A model generated the notes under the pieces. The model was not told the DNA's origin. It was given only the letters and a program-made list of their open reading frames with translations, and ran no database searches. Of a DNA stretch of 64,000 nucleotides, positions 45,095 to 54,591 are shown piece after piece. Made by a program: the position numbers and the translations under genes. The DNA is from Anaerosacchariphilus hominis (lineage in GTDB: Bacteria > Bacillota > Clostridia > Lachnospirales > Lachnospiraceae). The DNA lies in NCBI RefSeq assembly GCF_014290175.1, contig NZ_JACOOR010000002.1, positions 62,001-126,000 on the forward strand. Reading direction: 5' to 3'. The first letter of the stretch is position 1; each line of letters begins with the position of its first letter.

Positions 45095-46246
45095 ATGGAA
45101 AAAATTATGGTAGGAGTTATTGGAACAGGTTTTATCGGTCCGGTACATATTGAGGCCATCAGACGCCAGGGCACCGCGGAAGTGCTGGCATTGTCTGAGG
45201 TGAATTATGAAACGGCAAAGGCGAAAGCAGAAGCGCTTGGCATTCCGAAGGCTTATGGAGATTATAAGGAATTGCTGGCAGATCCGGAGGTTCAGGTGAT
45301 TCACATTTGTACACCGAATCATCTGCATTTTGCAATTGCAAAAGAAGCCATCCAGGCAGGCAAGCATGTAGTCTGCGAAAAACCGCTGGCTATGAACGTA
45401 GAAGAAGGAAAAGAGCTGGTTCAGCTTGCGCAGGAGAATGATTTGATCTGTGCAATGCATTTGAACTGCCGGGCTTATCCCATGGTACAACAGATAAAAA
45501 ATATGGTAGAGAACGGAGATTTGGGAACAATTTTTGCAGTAAATGGTTCCTACCAGCAGGACTGGCTGTTTAAAGAGACGGATTACAGTTGGAGACTGGA
45601 GAAACAGTTCAGCGGAGAATCCCGTGCAATTGCAGACATCGGTACACACTGGTTTGATACAGTGGAAACGATCACCGGTCTGAAGACAGAAAAAGTATGT
45701 GCGGATTTTGCAACTTTCTATAAAACCAGAAAAAAACCGTTAAAGCCGGTAGAAACCTATTCCGGAAAGGTTCTGGAAGCAAAGGATTATGCAGACGTGC
45801 CGATCGATACAGAGGATTATGCAACGGTATTAATTAAATTTGATAACGGCGCACATGGCTCCTTTACCGTAAATCAGGTGGCAGCCGGAAGAAAAAACCG
45901 TATGTATTTTGAGATTTACGGAAGCAAGTGCGCAGTTGCATTTGACAGTGAGGAACCGAACCAGATCTGGATCGGAAATCGTGATGGAAGCAATCAGATT
46001 ATGATGAAGGATCCGTCTTTGATGTATGCAGAGGCCAGAGAGTTTAGTAGCTATCCGGGCGGACATACAGAAGGCTTTGCAGACACCTCAAAGCATACTG
46101 TTCGTAAGATTTACGAAGCGGTGCGTAATGGAAAAGCGGCCGAGGTGGATTATCCGAAATTTGAGGATGGATACAGAGAGCTTCAGCTTTGCGCAGCAAT
46201 CGTGAAATCTGCCCAGGAAGAGAAGTGGGTAACCGTAGAGAAATAA
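45095..46246 (+). CDS. Gfo/Idh/MocA family oxidoreductase
   Basis: A 383-residue NAD(P)-dependent dehydrogenase. GVIGTGFIGPVHIEA is the Rossmann turn, VCEKPLAMNVEEGKELV holds the conserved EKP lysine, and ADIGTHWFDTVE carries the catalytic D-x3-H type residues. Family members oxidise inositols, glucose or amino sugars, or keto-sugars. It follows the kinase by nine bases. Together with TIM barrels, PfkB and an aldolase the set resembles the logic of inositol catabolism, but IolD and IolB equivalents are missing. Confidence 0.92.
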   Translation: MEKIMVGVIGTGFIGPVHIEAIRRQGTAEVLALSEVNYETAKAKAEALGIPKAYGDYKELLADPEVQVIHICTPNHLHFAIAKEAIQAGKHVVCEKPLAMNVEEGKELVQLAQENDLICAMHLNCRAYPMVQQIKNMVENGDLGTIFAVNGSYQQDWLFKETDYSWRLEKQFSGESRAIADIGTHWFDTVETITGLKTEKVCADFATFYKTRKKPLKPVETYSGKVLEAKDYADVPIDTEDYATVLIKFDNGAHGSFTVNQVAAGRKNRMYFEIYGSKCAVAFDSEEPNQIWIGNRDGSNQIMMKDPSLMYAEAREFSSYPGGHTEGFADTSKHTVRKIYEAVRNGKAAEVDYPKFEDGYRELQLCAAIVKSAQEEKWVTVEK

Positions 46247-46287
46247 ATATTTTTACAGAAAATCTTTGGAGGGAAAGAGACCGTATT

Positions 46288-46998
46288 ATGAAAACATTAA
46301 CCAAAAAAGCAGAAGACATGAGTCTGAAAGAGCTGGCGAAATACATTGATTATTCTGTGTTGAAGCCGGAGTTTACAGAAGAAGAGATTATTGAATTGAC
46401 AAAAGATGGCGTGAAGCTTGGCTGTGCTACCATCTGCATCAATCCGGGCTATATGGAGCTGTGCGAGCCGTATGTCAAAGGAACGGACACCATGCTTTGT
46501 CCAGTAACCGATTTCCCCTTCGGCACAAGCTCTACAGAATCCAGAGTACAGCAGGTAGAAGCAGTTGCGAAATACGATACGGTAAAAGAAGTGGATATCG
46601 TTATGAATTTTGGTATGCTGCGTTCAGGAAAAACCGATGAGATTATCAAGGATTTAAAAGCATGTGCAGCGGCTGCGCATAAGTACAACCGGGAAATCAA
46701 GGTGATTCTGGAAACAGATGCACTTACGGTAGAGCAGGTAAAGGAAGGTTGCCGCTGCTGTATGGAAGCTGGAGCAGATTTTGTAAAAACCAGTACAGGC
46801 TTCCTGACTGGATATGAATCTCATGGAGCAACGCCGGAGATTATTCAGGTGATGATGGATGAAGTCGGCGAGAAGTGTAAAGTAAAAGGAAGCGGCTGTA
46901 TTCGTACCAGAGAGCATTTCCTGAAATTGATTGATATGGGAATTGATCGTATGGGCGTTGGATACAAATCTGTGCCGGTAGTTCTGAATTTAAAATAA
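46288..46998 (+). CDS. deoC: Deoxyribose-phosphate aldolase family (DeoC)
   Basis: A 236-residue class I aldolase of the DeoC family. The Schiff-base lysine lies in ADFVKTSTGF and a second active-site lysine in CKVKGSGCIR; EVDIVMNFGMLRSGK is the conserved middle part. DeoC cleaves 2-deoxyribose-5-phosphate to glyceraldehyde-3-phosphate and acetaldehyde. In this operon it may cleave a related deoxy-sugar phosphate. I start at the ATG at 46288, 14 bases after GGAGGG; a frame running further 5' overlaps the preceding gene and is unlikely. It is the last gene before a terminator. Confidence 0.88.
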   Translation: MKTLTKKAEDMSLKELAKYIDYSVLKPEFTEEEIIELTKDGVKLGCATICINPGYMELCEPYVKGTDTMLCPVTDFPFGTSSTESRVQQVEAVAKYDTVKEVDIVMNFGMLRSGKTDEIIKDLKACAAAAHKYNREIKVILETDALTVEQVKEGCRCCMEAGADFVKTSTGFLTGYESHGATPEIIQVMMDEVGEKCKVKGSGCIRTREHFLKLIDMGIDRMGVGYKSVPVVLNLK

Positions 46999-47030
46999 TA
47001 GAAAACAAGAATAATGATTTTTATGAGGCT

Positions 47031-47070
47031 CAAAAACAGTCAGAAATTATTTTGGCTGTTTTTGATTTAT
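47031..47070 (+). terminator. Terminator of the catabolic operon
   Basis: The arm at 47031-47042 (CAAAAACAGTCA) pairs with TGGCTGTTTTTG at 47053-47064, with one G-T pair and a ten-base loop, followed by ATTTAT. It closes the operon after the DeoC gene. Confidence 0.75.
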
Positions 47071-47098
47071 ATCAGGGGTAATTGTTAGGGGAAGGGCA

Positions 47099-48045
47099 GT
47101 GGAAAGCAAAGGGATAAAATACGTGCTGGATTTGTTCATAAAAACGGTATCCGGTGTCGTAGGGAAGGTTATTATGCCCATCATAGGCTCTGGCCTGCTC
47201 CTGGGCTTCCAGGTTTTGCTGAAGTAGACCGGCATTGTGGCAGAAGGATCCGAATGGGATATCTTGCTGTCGGCAATGGGAAATGTATCCTTTTATTTTT
47301 ACCGTTTCTGGTGGGTGTAAGTGCGGCAGAACATTTTGAATGCAATAAATATCTGGCGCTCACCCTGGTTAGGGTTATGATGTATCCGACGTGGGAAACG
47401 CTGCTGAATGAAGGCGTAAATACGCTGTATCTGTTTGGAGCCGTCCCCATGAAGGTGGCGTCCTATTCTTCATCCATGGTTTCTGCGCTCCTGTCGGTAT
47501 ATTGCCTGTCGAAATTTGAAAAAGGACTGTATAAGATAGTTCCGAAGTCTTTGCAGATCATTCTTGTACCCATTGCAGTGATTGTGGTCATGGAAGTGTT
47601 GGCGTTAGCGGTGATTGGGCCTTTGGGTGCTGCGCTTATCCGTGGGGTAACCGGAGGCTATTTCTGGCTTTATGAACGGACAGCTGCCCTGGCTGTCTGT
47701 GTGAAAACCAGAAACCGGAAATTAAAATCGCTGGCAGCTACAGGGGCGCTTGTCACAGGAATTGGCATTACGGAATCTGCGCTTTACGGCGTATGTCTGC
47801 CGTTAAAAAGGCCATTGATAATTTCTATGGTGTCCAGTGGAAGCGGCGGGGCATTTATGGGAGTGTTTCGGGTGACAGCGCTGGGAATGGGTATGGGTCC
47901 TCTTGGGGCCATTCCGGTCTTCCTGACAGATACGTTCGTTTACTGGGTTATCGGCATTCTTGGAACAGCAGCGCTTTCTTTTATCGGTATGTGCCTGTTT
48001 GGATATAAAGCAGGACAGGAACATGGATCGGAGAAATACAAGTGA
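47099..48045 (+). pseudogene. PTS EIIC (beta-glucoside/sucrose type), broken
   Basis: The remains of a PTS membrane component. Reading from the GTG at 47099: IMPIIGSGLLLGFQVLLK, then an in-frame TAG at 47225-47227, then TGIVAEGSEWDILLSAMGNV in the same frame, then a frameshift near 47290 to LPFLVGVSAAEHFECNKYLA. The third part runs to 48045. Near 47690 a run of the usual sequence is missing: WLYERTAALA joins directly to VCVKTRNRKLKSLAATGA, so the central loop with the substrate motif is deleted. No EIIB or EIIA is seen beside it. It is non-functional by three separate lesions. Confidence 0.82.
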
Positions 48046-49256
48046 ATAATTTTGGATTTTATAATAGAACCAAAATCATTTATGGAAGAGAAGAACATAA
48101 AACGGTGGGAGAAAGGCTGAAGCCTTATGCGAAGAAGGTTCTGCTGCACTATGGAGGAGGAAGTATCAAAAAGAATGGCATATATGATGATATCGTAAAG
48201 TCTCTGCAGGAAGCAGGCATTGATTTTTGTGAGTTGGGTAGGGTCAAGCCCAACCCCAACCCGACCCTGGATTTGGTGTATGAAGGCATCGACCTGTGCA
48301 GAAAAGAAAACATAGACTGTATTTTGGCAGTGGGCGGCGGCTCTGCAATCGATTCCGGGAAAGCAATTGCCTGTAGGGTGCCGTATGATGGAGATGTGTG
48401 GGAATTATTTGGCGGATATTTTGTGAAAACACATCTTCCGATAGTGACCGTTTTGACTTTGCCTGCAAGCGGAACCGAGTCCAGTAACAATGAAGTCATT
48501 ACGAACGAAAAGACTTTGCAGAAATACTATGTTGGGGCAAAGGATTTTTATCCCATCTTCAGCATTATCAATCCTGAGATCTTTTATACGGTTCCGAAAA
48601 AACAGATTTCGGCAGGCGCTATGGATATGATGAGTCATACTATAGAACGGTGTTTTTCCAATACAGAGCATACAGACTATGTGGATCAGTTGTCAGAGAC
48701 AGCTTTAAAGATAATTATGAAATATGGGGAAATGCTTCTGAAGGATTCGGAAAATTACGATGCCTGGTTTGAATTTGCACTGGCAGGAACCTTTTCACAT
48801 AACGGGATCATATGTATCGGGAAAGAGGAAGACTGGTCCAATCATCGCATCGAAGACGAACTGGCAGTGACTTGTGATATCACACATGGAGAAGGCTTGT
48901 CTGTGATTACACTGGCATGGATGGAGTATGTATATTAGAAGAAGTTTCCACGATTCGTACAATTTGCAGTGAATGTAATGGGAGTTGAACGGGCTGGAAA
49001 AACAGAAGAAGCTATTACCCTGGAGGGTATTCAGCGATTTTATGGTTTTTTAAAACGAATGAACCTGCCAACGAGTATGGGGGAAGTGGGTATCGATGAC
49101 AGTCAGTTTGAGGCTATGGCGAAGCGCGGAACCAGGTTTGGAACCAGTGTGGAGCTGAATGTAGGAAATTTTGTGAAATTGGATTGCCAGGATATTATTA
49201 ACATCTATCAATTGGTGAATAAGGAGAAAATTTATGAAATACATACTTGCGCATGA
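48042..49256 (+). pseudogene. Iron-containing alcohol dehydrogenase interrupted by one in-frame TAG
   Basis: A BDH-type (butanol dehydrogenase-like) iron alcohol dehydrogenase. The GTG start overlaps the EIIC remnant. NNFGFYNRTKIIYG, then VGGGSAIDSGKAIA (NAD site), LTLPASGTESSNN and DMMSHTIERCF with iron-binding histidines are intact. At 48936-48938 the frame reads TAG in WMEYVY*KKFPRFVQFA; the frame then continues without change to the normal C-terminus at 49256. Full length would be 404 codons, normal for the family. Either a nonsense mutation or read-through; one base explains it. Confidence 0.85.
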
Positions 49257-50772
49257 TTTGGGGACTTCCGGAAATAAGGCAACCCTGTTCAGCGAGGAAG
49301 GGCAGCTGATTGCCAGCGAGGTTTTTACATATGACTGTCGTTATTATAATCAAAACTGGGCAGAGCAGAATCCGGAGGACTGGTGGGAAGCTATCTGTGT
49401 TACCACTCAAAAACTGCTTCGGAAATCAGGCACGGATGCAGGTGATGTAGCAGTGGTTTCTTTTTCCGGGCAGATGATGGGATGCCTGTGTGTGGATAGA
49501 AATGGAGCGCCGCTGCGGCCGTCTGTTATCTGGGCGGATCAGCGCGCACAGGAGCAGTCAGCAGCCATAGAGGAAAAGCTTCCGCTCAGGGATTTTTATC
49601 ATATTACCGGACACCGCAACAGTGCCTCCTATGGGCTGCAGAAGCTGATGTGGGTTCGCGATCATGAACCGGAGATTTATAAAAAAACATATAAAACCTT
49701 AAATGCAAAAGATTTTATCGTCCTGCGTCTTACCGGAAACTGGTATACAGAACCATCGGACGCGACGTCTACAGCATGCATGGAGCTGAAAACGCTGAAA
49801 TGGTCGGAAAAAATTTTAACGGCTTCCGGAATCAATGGAGAAAAACTGCCGGAAATTGTTCCGTCAACTACAGTGGCCGGAGAGGTCACCAGTTGGGCGG
49901 CAGAACAGACAGGCTTAAAAAAGGGTACCCCTGTGGTGATGGGAGGGGGAGACGGCCTTTGCTCCAATGTGGGGGCTGGTTCGGTAAGCCCAGGACGTAC
50001 GTTTAGCTATGTGGGTTCTTCGGCTTGGGTAGCGACTACCAGTGAAGAACCACTGTTTGACGAAGAAATGCGAACCTTTACTTGGACGCATATTGTTCCA
50101 GGACTGTATTCGCCTACGGGAACCATGCAGTCTGGCGGCAGCTCCTATAATTGGCTGAAACAACAGGTCTGCAAATACGAAGCCTATGCGGCAGGAGAAA
50201 AGAAATGCAGTCCATATGAGCTGATCAATGAGGAGGCAGCTCAAAGTCCTCCAGGTTCTAACGGTGTGATCTTTTTGCCCTATTTGTTAGGGGAACGTGC
50301 GCCGCGCTGGAATCCGGATGCTACCGCTGCCTGGCTGAGGCTTAAGATGGAAAATCAGCGCGCGGATCTGCTTCGAGCTGTACTGGAGGGCGTTGCGATG
50401 AATCTGAATGTGATACTGGAATCTTTCCGGAAACGTATTCCCATCGAGGAGATTCTGGTGATTGGAGGCGGTGCAAAAGGAGCGGTTCGGTGTCAGATGA
50501 TGGCAGATATTTACAATGCCAGGATTCGTGTGCCTGTACTACTTGAGGAGGCTACCTCCATGGGAGCGGCCGTAACCGGCGGAGTGGGAGTCGGGATTTT
50601 TAAAGATTTCCATGTGATTGATCAGATGATCGAGATAAAAGAAGAGCTGGCGCCGGTTCCTCTGGCCAAGGATGCTTATCAAACGGTGAAAGAGACGTTT
50701 GAAATTTGCTACAATGCGCTGCTACCTGTGTATGAACATATGTCATTGAAAGAAGGAGTGATTTCTTGCTAG
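49234..50772 (+). CDS. FGGY family carbohydrate kinase (xylulokinase-like)
   Basis: A 512-residue FGGY sugar kinase. The N-terminal ATPase lobe has LAHDLGTSGNKATLF, the substrate part AVVSFSGQMMGCL and SVIWADQRA, and the C-terminal lobe has VGSSAWVAT and EILVIGGGAKGAVRCQMMAD. The length is typical of xylulo- or related pentulose kinases. It appears intact, although the genes on both sides are damaged. Its start overlaps the C-terminal tail of the iron dehydrogenase frame by 23 bases. AAGGAGAA precedes the ATG. Confidence 0.9.
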   Translation: MKYILAHDLGTSGNKATLFSEEGQLIASEVFTYDCRYYNQNWAEQNPEDWWEAICVTTQKLLRKSGTDAGDVAVVSFSGQMMGCLCVDRNGAPLRPSVIWADQRAQEQSAAIEEKLPLRDFYHITGHRNSASYGLQKLMWVRDHEPEIYKKTYKTLNAKDFIVLRLTGNWYTEPSDATSTACMELKTLKWSEKILTASGINGEKLPEIVPSTTVAGEVTSWAAEQTGLKKGTPVVMGGGDGLCSNVGAGSVSPGRTFSYVGSSAWVATTSEEPLFDEEMRTFTWTHIVPGLYSPTGTMQSGGSSYNWLKQQVCKYEAYAAGEKKCSPYELINEEAAQSPPGSNGVIFLPYLLGERAPRWNPDATAAWLRLKMENQRADLLRAVLEGVAMNLNVILESFRKRIPIEEILVIGGGAKGAVRCQMMADIYNARIRVPVLLEEATSMGAAVTGGVGVGIFKDFHVIDQMIEIKEELAPVPLAKDAYQTVKETFEICYNALLPVYEHMSLKEGVISC

Positions 50773-51563
50773 AGACGACAGCACAAACTATCAATATTCT
50801 GGGAAGGTTCTGTGGAAAAAGGGATGTCGAAGAGTTGACTGCCAAACAGCTGATGCGAGACTATGGTATTATCCAGGCAGATGTAATGGTACTTTTTGGA
50901 GGAAGCATTCTGTGCGGCGGGGATATTCTGGCACAGGCTATACGGCAGAAAATTGCAAAAAAATATGTGATTGTGGGCGGAGAAGGACATACAACGGAAA
51001 CTTTTCGAAAAAGAATGCAGGAGGAGTTTCCGGAGGTTGAGACGGCGGGGCTGTCGGAAGCTCAAATATTTGCAAACTACATCAGGCAGCGGTACGGGCT
51101 GAAGGCAGATTATCTGGAATGTACCTCTACAAACTGCGGGAGTAATATTACCTGCCTTCTGAAGCTGCTGGAAGAGAAGATGGTGCCGTTTCAGAGTATG
51201 ATTCTTTTACATGATGCAACGATGCAGCGGCGCATAGAAGCAGTTTTAAAAAAGTATGTCCGTAAGCCTGTGCAGATTATCAATTATGCTGCTTATAAAG
51301 CAAAAACTGTTGTGCGAGACGGTTCCCTGGCTTATGCACAGGAGATTCCGGGTATGTGGGACATGAACCAGTACATTCGTCTGCTGCTGGGAGAAATTGC
51401 AAGACTGACTGACGATGAAAATGGATATGGACCGAAAGGGAAAAACTACCTTGTGCATGTAGACATTCCCCCGGAGGTTCAAAAAGCGTTTCTGGAGCTG
51501 CGAGCGGTATATCCGGGATTGGTACGGAAAGCAGAACCGCAATATGCCAAGGGACGTATCTGA
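50766..51563 (+). CDS. YdcF-like DUF218 protein (TTG start)
   Basis: A 265-residue soluble DUF218 protein resembling E. coli YdcF, including the N-terminal helix INILGRFCGKRDVEEL. The core has ADVMVLFGGSILCGGDILAQA, YVIVGGEGHTTETF and the polar ECTSTNCGSNITCL block. The biochemical role of the group is not settled; YdcF binds S-adenosylmethionine. The start is TTG at 50766 with GAAGGAGTG before it, overlapping the kinase stop by seven bases, so the two are coupled. Confidence 0.8.
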   Translation: MLETTAQTINILGRFCGKRDVEELTAKQLMRDYGIIQADVMVLFGGSILCGGDILAQAIRQKIAKKYVIVGGEGHTTETFRKRMQEEFPEVETAGLSEAQIFANYIRQRYGLKADYLECTSTNCGSNITCLLKLLEEKMVPFQSMILLHDATMQRRIEAVLKKYVRKPVQIINYAAYKAKTVVRDGSLAYAQEIPGMWDMNQYIRLLLGEIARLTDDENGYGPKGKNYLVHVDIPPEVQKAFLELRAVYPGLVRKAEPQYAKGRI

Positions 51564-51581
51564 AAAAGAATGTGCAAAATG

Positions 51582-51623
51582 AGAGTGCCTCTCAAGTCGT
51601 TTTAGACTTTTGGGACACACTCT
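51582..51623. terminator. Long imperfect hairpin between convergent genes
   Basis: AGAGTG at 51582-51587 pairs with CACTCT at 51618-51623, and inner TCTCAAGTC/GACTTTTGGGA can continue the stem around GTTTTA. It lies between the DUF218 gene (+) and the 2-hydroxyacid dehydrogenase (-). It probably ends transcription, although T runs are weak; it also looks like a dispersed intergenic repeat. Confidence 0.5.
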
Positions 51624-51643
51624 GTAAAGGAACAGCCGTTGCC

Positions 51644-52597
51644 TTATTTGCTGATAATATAAGGACACGCGCGGCCGGTTAAGACATCTATCAGATTTTG
51701 AACGGCTGCGTTGGTCATGTTTTCTGTGGCTTCTTTTGTATGGGCGCCGGTACGGGGTGTTACAACCACATTGGGGAGTTCAAATAGAGGAGAAGCCGCA
51801 GGCAGCTCCACTTCGAAGGTGTCCAGTCCAAGCCCTTCCAATTTCCCACATTTTAATGCCTGGTAAGCGGCAGCTTCGTCGATGATGCCGTCTCTGGAAG
51901 CGTTTACAATCAGAGCGTTGTTCTTCATGCTGGCAATTACTTCTGTGTGAATCATATGGCGCGTGTTTTCATTGAGCGGGAGATGCAGGGTTATGACATC
52001 TGCGGTTCGAATCAACTTCTCGAAGGATACGGAAGCAATCTGATGCTCCCTGCAATAGGGGGCATTTATGTAAGGAGCGTAAGCGAGGATTTTCATGCCA
52101 AAGCCCTTTGCGCAGTTTGCAACTACTTTTCCAATGGCGCCCAGTCCTACAATTCCAAGTGTTTTTCCAGACAATTCGATTCCTGTGGAACGAAACTACT
52201 GACCGGAACGCAGCTGACTGTCCAGTGATGGGATTTTGCGGGCAGCGCTGAGGATAAGGCCAAAGGTAAGTTTTCCGACGGCCTGTGCATTGCTGCCAGG
52301 TGTGTTGGTAACGGTAATATGGTTTCGTTTGGCTGCTTCTAAATCGACACGGTCATAGCCAGCTCCGTAGCGGGATATGACTTTCAGATTTGGGCAGGCA
52401 TCCAGTACCTTTGCGGTAATAAAGTCCAGCCCGGCGATGTAACCGTCGCAGTCTTTTAAAAGAGGAATCAGCTGCTCTTCCGAAAGCGGTTTTCCCGTAT
52501 CATTAAAAACCAGATTCGGACAAAATTCCTGTAAACGCTGCAGAGCCGGCTGTTTTTTGCCGGGCTGCAGAGAGGTTGGTGTAACCAGAATTTTCAT
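51644..52597 (-). pseudogene. D-2-hydroxyacid (phosphoglycerate-type) dehydrogenase interrupted by one TAG
   Basis: A 317-codon D-2-hydroxyacid dehydrogenase. The N-terminal part (ILVTPTSLQPGKKQPAL, LKVISRYGAGYDRVDLEAAK) runs to LRSGQ, then TAG at 52196-52198, then FRSTGIELSGKTLGIVGLGAIGK in the same frame. The NAD turn GLGAIG, LHLPLNENTRH and a C-terminal TPRTGAHTKEA with the catalytic histidine are intact. In relatives a tryptophan follows G(K/Q) at this place, so TGG to TAG is the simplest cause. The ATG at 52597 has AAGGAG before it. The KDPG aldolase remnant lies just upstream on the same strand. Confidence 0.85.
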
Positions 52598-52608
52598 AAA
52601 GAACTCCT

Positions 52609-52806
52609 TCATTTCTCTTGGTATCTGACAGGTTGTTGAACCAGATTCACTGCTTTCCGGGTAAGCCGCCGAATTTCTGCAAAATTTCCAGCTTTGATGA
52701 AAGCATCTTTTACCATCCAGCTGCCGCCGCAGGCAATGATCCTGTTAAAGGAAAGATATTCCTGAATATTTGCGGCACTGATACTGCCAGTAGGTATGAA
52801 GCTCAT
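52609..52806 (-). pseudogene. KDPG aldolase, C-terminal fragment
   Basis: The last 65 codons of a 2-keto-3-deoxy-6-phosphogluconate aldolase: FIPTGSISAANIQEYL and IIACGGSWMV are the standard phosphate-binding and C-terminal blocks. The first two-thirds, including the Schiff-base lysine, are missing, because upstream of about 52806 the DNA belongs to an unrelated sequence on the other strand; the frame meets a TGA within 20 bases. With the neighbouring dehydrogenase it suggests a former ketogluconate-type pathway. Confidence 0.8.
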
Positions 52807-54591
52807 TCTTGAGCTTTGCGATCAGGGTCTTGATCTCTCTGAGTTCTTCCGGTACAGTATCTGGGGCTTTTTGACGCCGGAACTGATACGGGGGCTTGTG
52901 GATCATGGTCATACCCTGGATGATGTGTATGCGGCGATTGAAGCAGGAAACTTTGATATCTCGGAGGATATTGCGAATGCCCTGAATACATACGCCATGA
53001 TGCCTATGATGATGGCTCTTGGGGATACCCGGATTGCCGGCTTTTCTGGCTCGGTATCTTTTGCCCTGGGGAACATCCCGACTCTTGGCAGCGAATCCTA
53101 CGGGCCCATGCTGAAAATCCATTTGAGCGGGGAGACTGCTTTTTGCGTATTGTTTGGGTCGGCATGCAGGACCGGCATGGTTTATACCTCCGTACCGCTC
53201 TCAGAAATCGGTGTGGCTTGCGGGGAAGAAACCATTATCCGGGGACTTCTGGCGCAGTATGCGGAGGCTCAGGCTACCTACACCGGCCCGGTCAACTATA
53301 TTATGGCCCGGGCAGGCATCTGGATGGTTCTGAATGGAACCTGGAGCGGAGATCCGGGGCGATGGCGGCTGCGGCGGAGCCGTTGTTTTCCAAAACGCCG
53401 GACTGTCCGAGCGTGGATTTCGCACGGGAGTATTTCCAGGCGATTGTGGAGTGGATCGCCGCCCCGGAAAATCAGTCCAAGATAGAAGCGATAGGGCTGG
53501 AAGCCTGGGCGAACGGGCCGAATCAGTACCTGATTACAGGAACCGGCTCTGGGAGCCCGCTGGAGGAATTGGGGGCCTATGCCCGCATTGAGTTTACCAA
53601 AATGGACAGCGAGACAGGGCGGATCATTGCAGATAACGCGCAGTTTTCCGTTTATGAGTGGAATGGCGGCGGCTATGAAAAGTCCGATGTTGCTGTTAAT
53701 CGTGAGGGGGACAAGTATATTTCCGATGATTTGTTCCGTACCGATGAGAATGAAGGGAAGTTTTACCTGGAGGAAACGCTGGCCCCGGCTACAGGGACAT
53801 TGACCGGTTACTATGGGGATTTTGAAGGAGCTTCCAAACGGAATTATGAGTTTATAGTGGAAGAGGACATGCAGAGTGCGGCGATAAACATCACCAACAG
53901 TGGGGATTCTTTCACAAATAAGCGTGTGACCGGGAGCATTCAGGTAAAGAAAACGGATATTGTTCATCCGGATGGCGTGACAGGGGTACTGTATCGGAAA
54001 GATGAATTGGTGAAATCTGCCACGATCCAAAATGGTGCGTGTGAGTATACCAGCCTTTATCTGGGTTCTTACTATATACAGGAGAGGCAGAAGGGAGAGA
54101 CTCTGGCAGACGGCAAGAAGTTTACCTATGCGGAAGGGTATCTGCTGGACGAAACCATTTATCAGGTGACGCTACCCTATGAGGGGGAAACGGTTCCGAA
54201 TGTATACCGGCAGGTGGAGAGTGATAAGGAGCAGGTCATTAAGGCGAAGGCTCTCATTGAAAAAGTGGAGAGTGCCGCCGGACAGGGAAATATCAATTAT
54301 TTAGAGGGAGCGGGCTTTACCATTTATCGCATTGATAAGCTGAGTAAAGCCACTTTTTTTGTGCAGAACGCAGATGGAACCTATGACGAGCAGAGTATCC
54401 GGGACGCATACCTTGTGGAGAACTATGACCAGGATAGCCCGAAATATGATTTCCGGGGCGAGACGTCGGTCATTGTAACGGTTTACCTGCGGGACACGGA
54501 TCTCAGGGAGAATACCGCATTTTATTGGGAGGATGCGCAGAAGGATATCAGGGATGGAAAGCTCATCAGCCTGCTACTGTTTATCTCATGA
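52796..54591 (+). pseudogene. SpaA-like surface protein remnant of a conjugative element, frameshifted
   Basis: Two overlapping frames belong to one gene. The first (from 52796) contains FSGSVSFALGNIPTLGSESY and HLSGETAFCVLFGSACRTGM, then NYIMARAGIWMVLNGTW; near 53350 the frame shifts and the second continues AMAAAAEPLFSKTPD, AIVEWIAAPENQSKIEAIGL, then SpaA/Cna-B-like domains (AYARIEFTKMDSETGRIIAD, TGSIQVKKTDIVHPDGVTG). Such proteins are large surface adhesins carried by Lachnospiraceae conjugative elements. The signal peptide and LPXTG end are missing, and the first 75 codons do not look like the family. The end at 54591 is abrupt. Broken on both sides. Confidence 0.65.

Noticed and set aside
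45095..46246. Gfo/Idh plus TIM barrels as a C-glycoside cleavage (DgpABC-type) system
   Set aside because: No small DgpB-like partner is present, and the kinase, aldolase and importer fit general sugar catabolism better.
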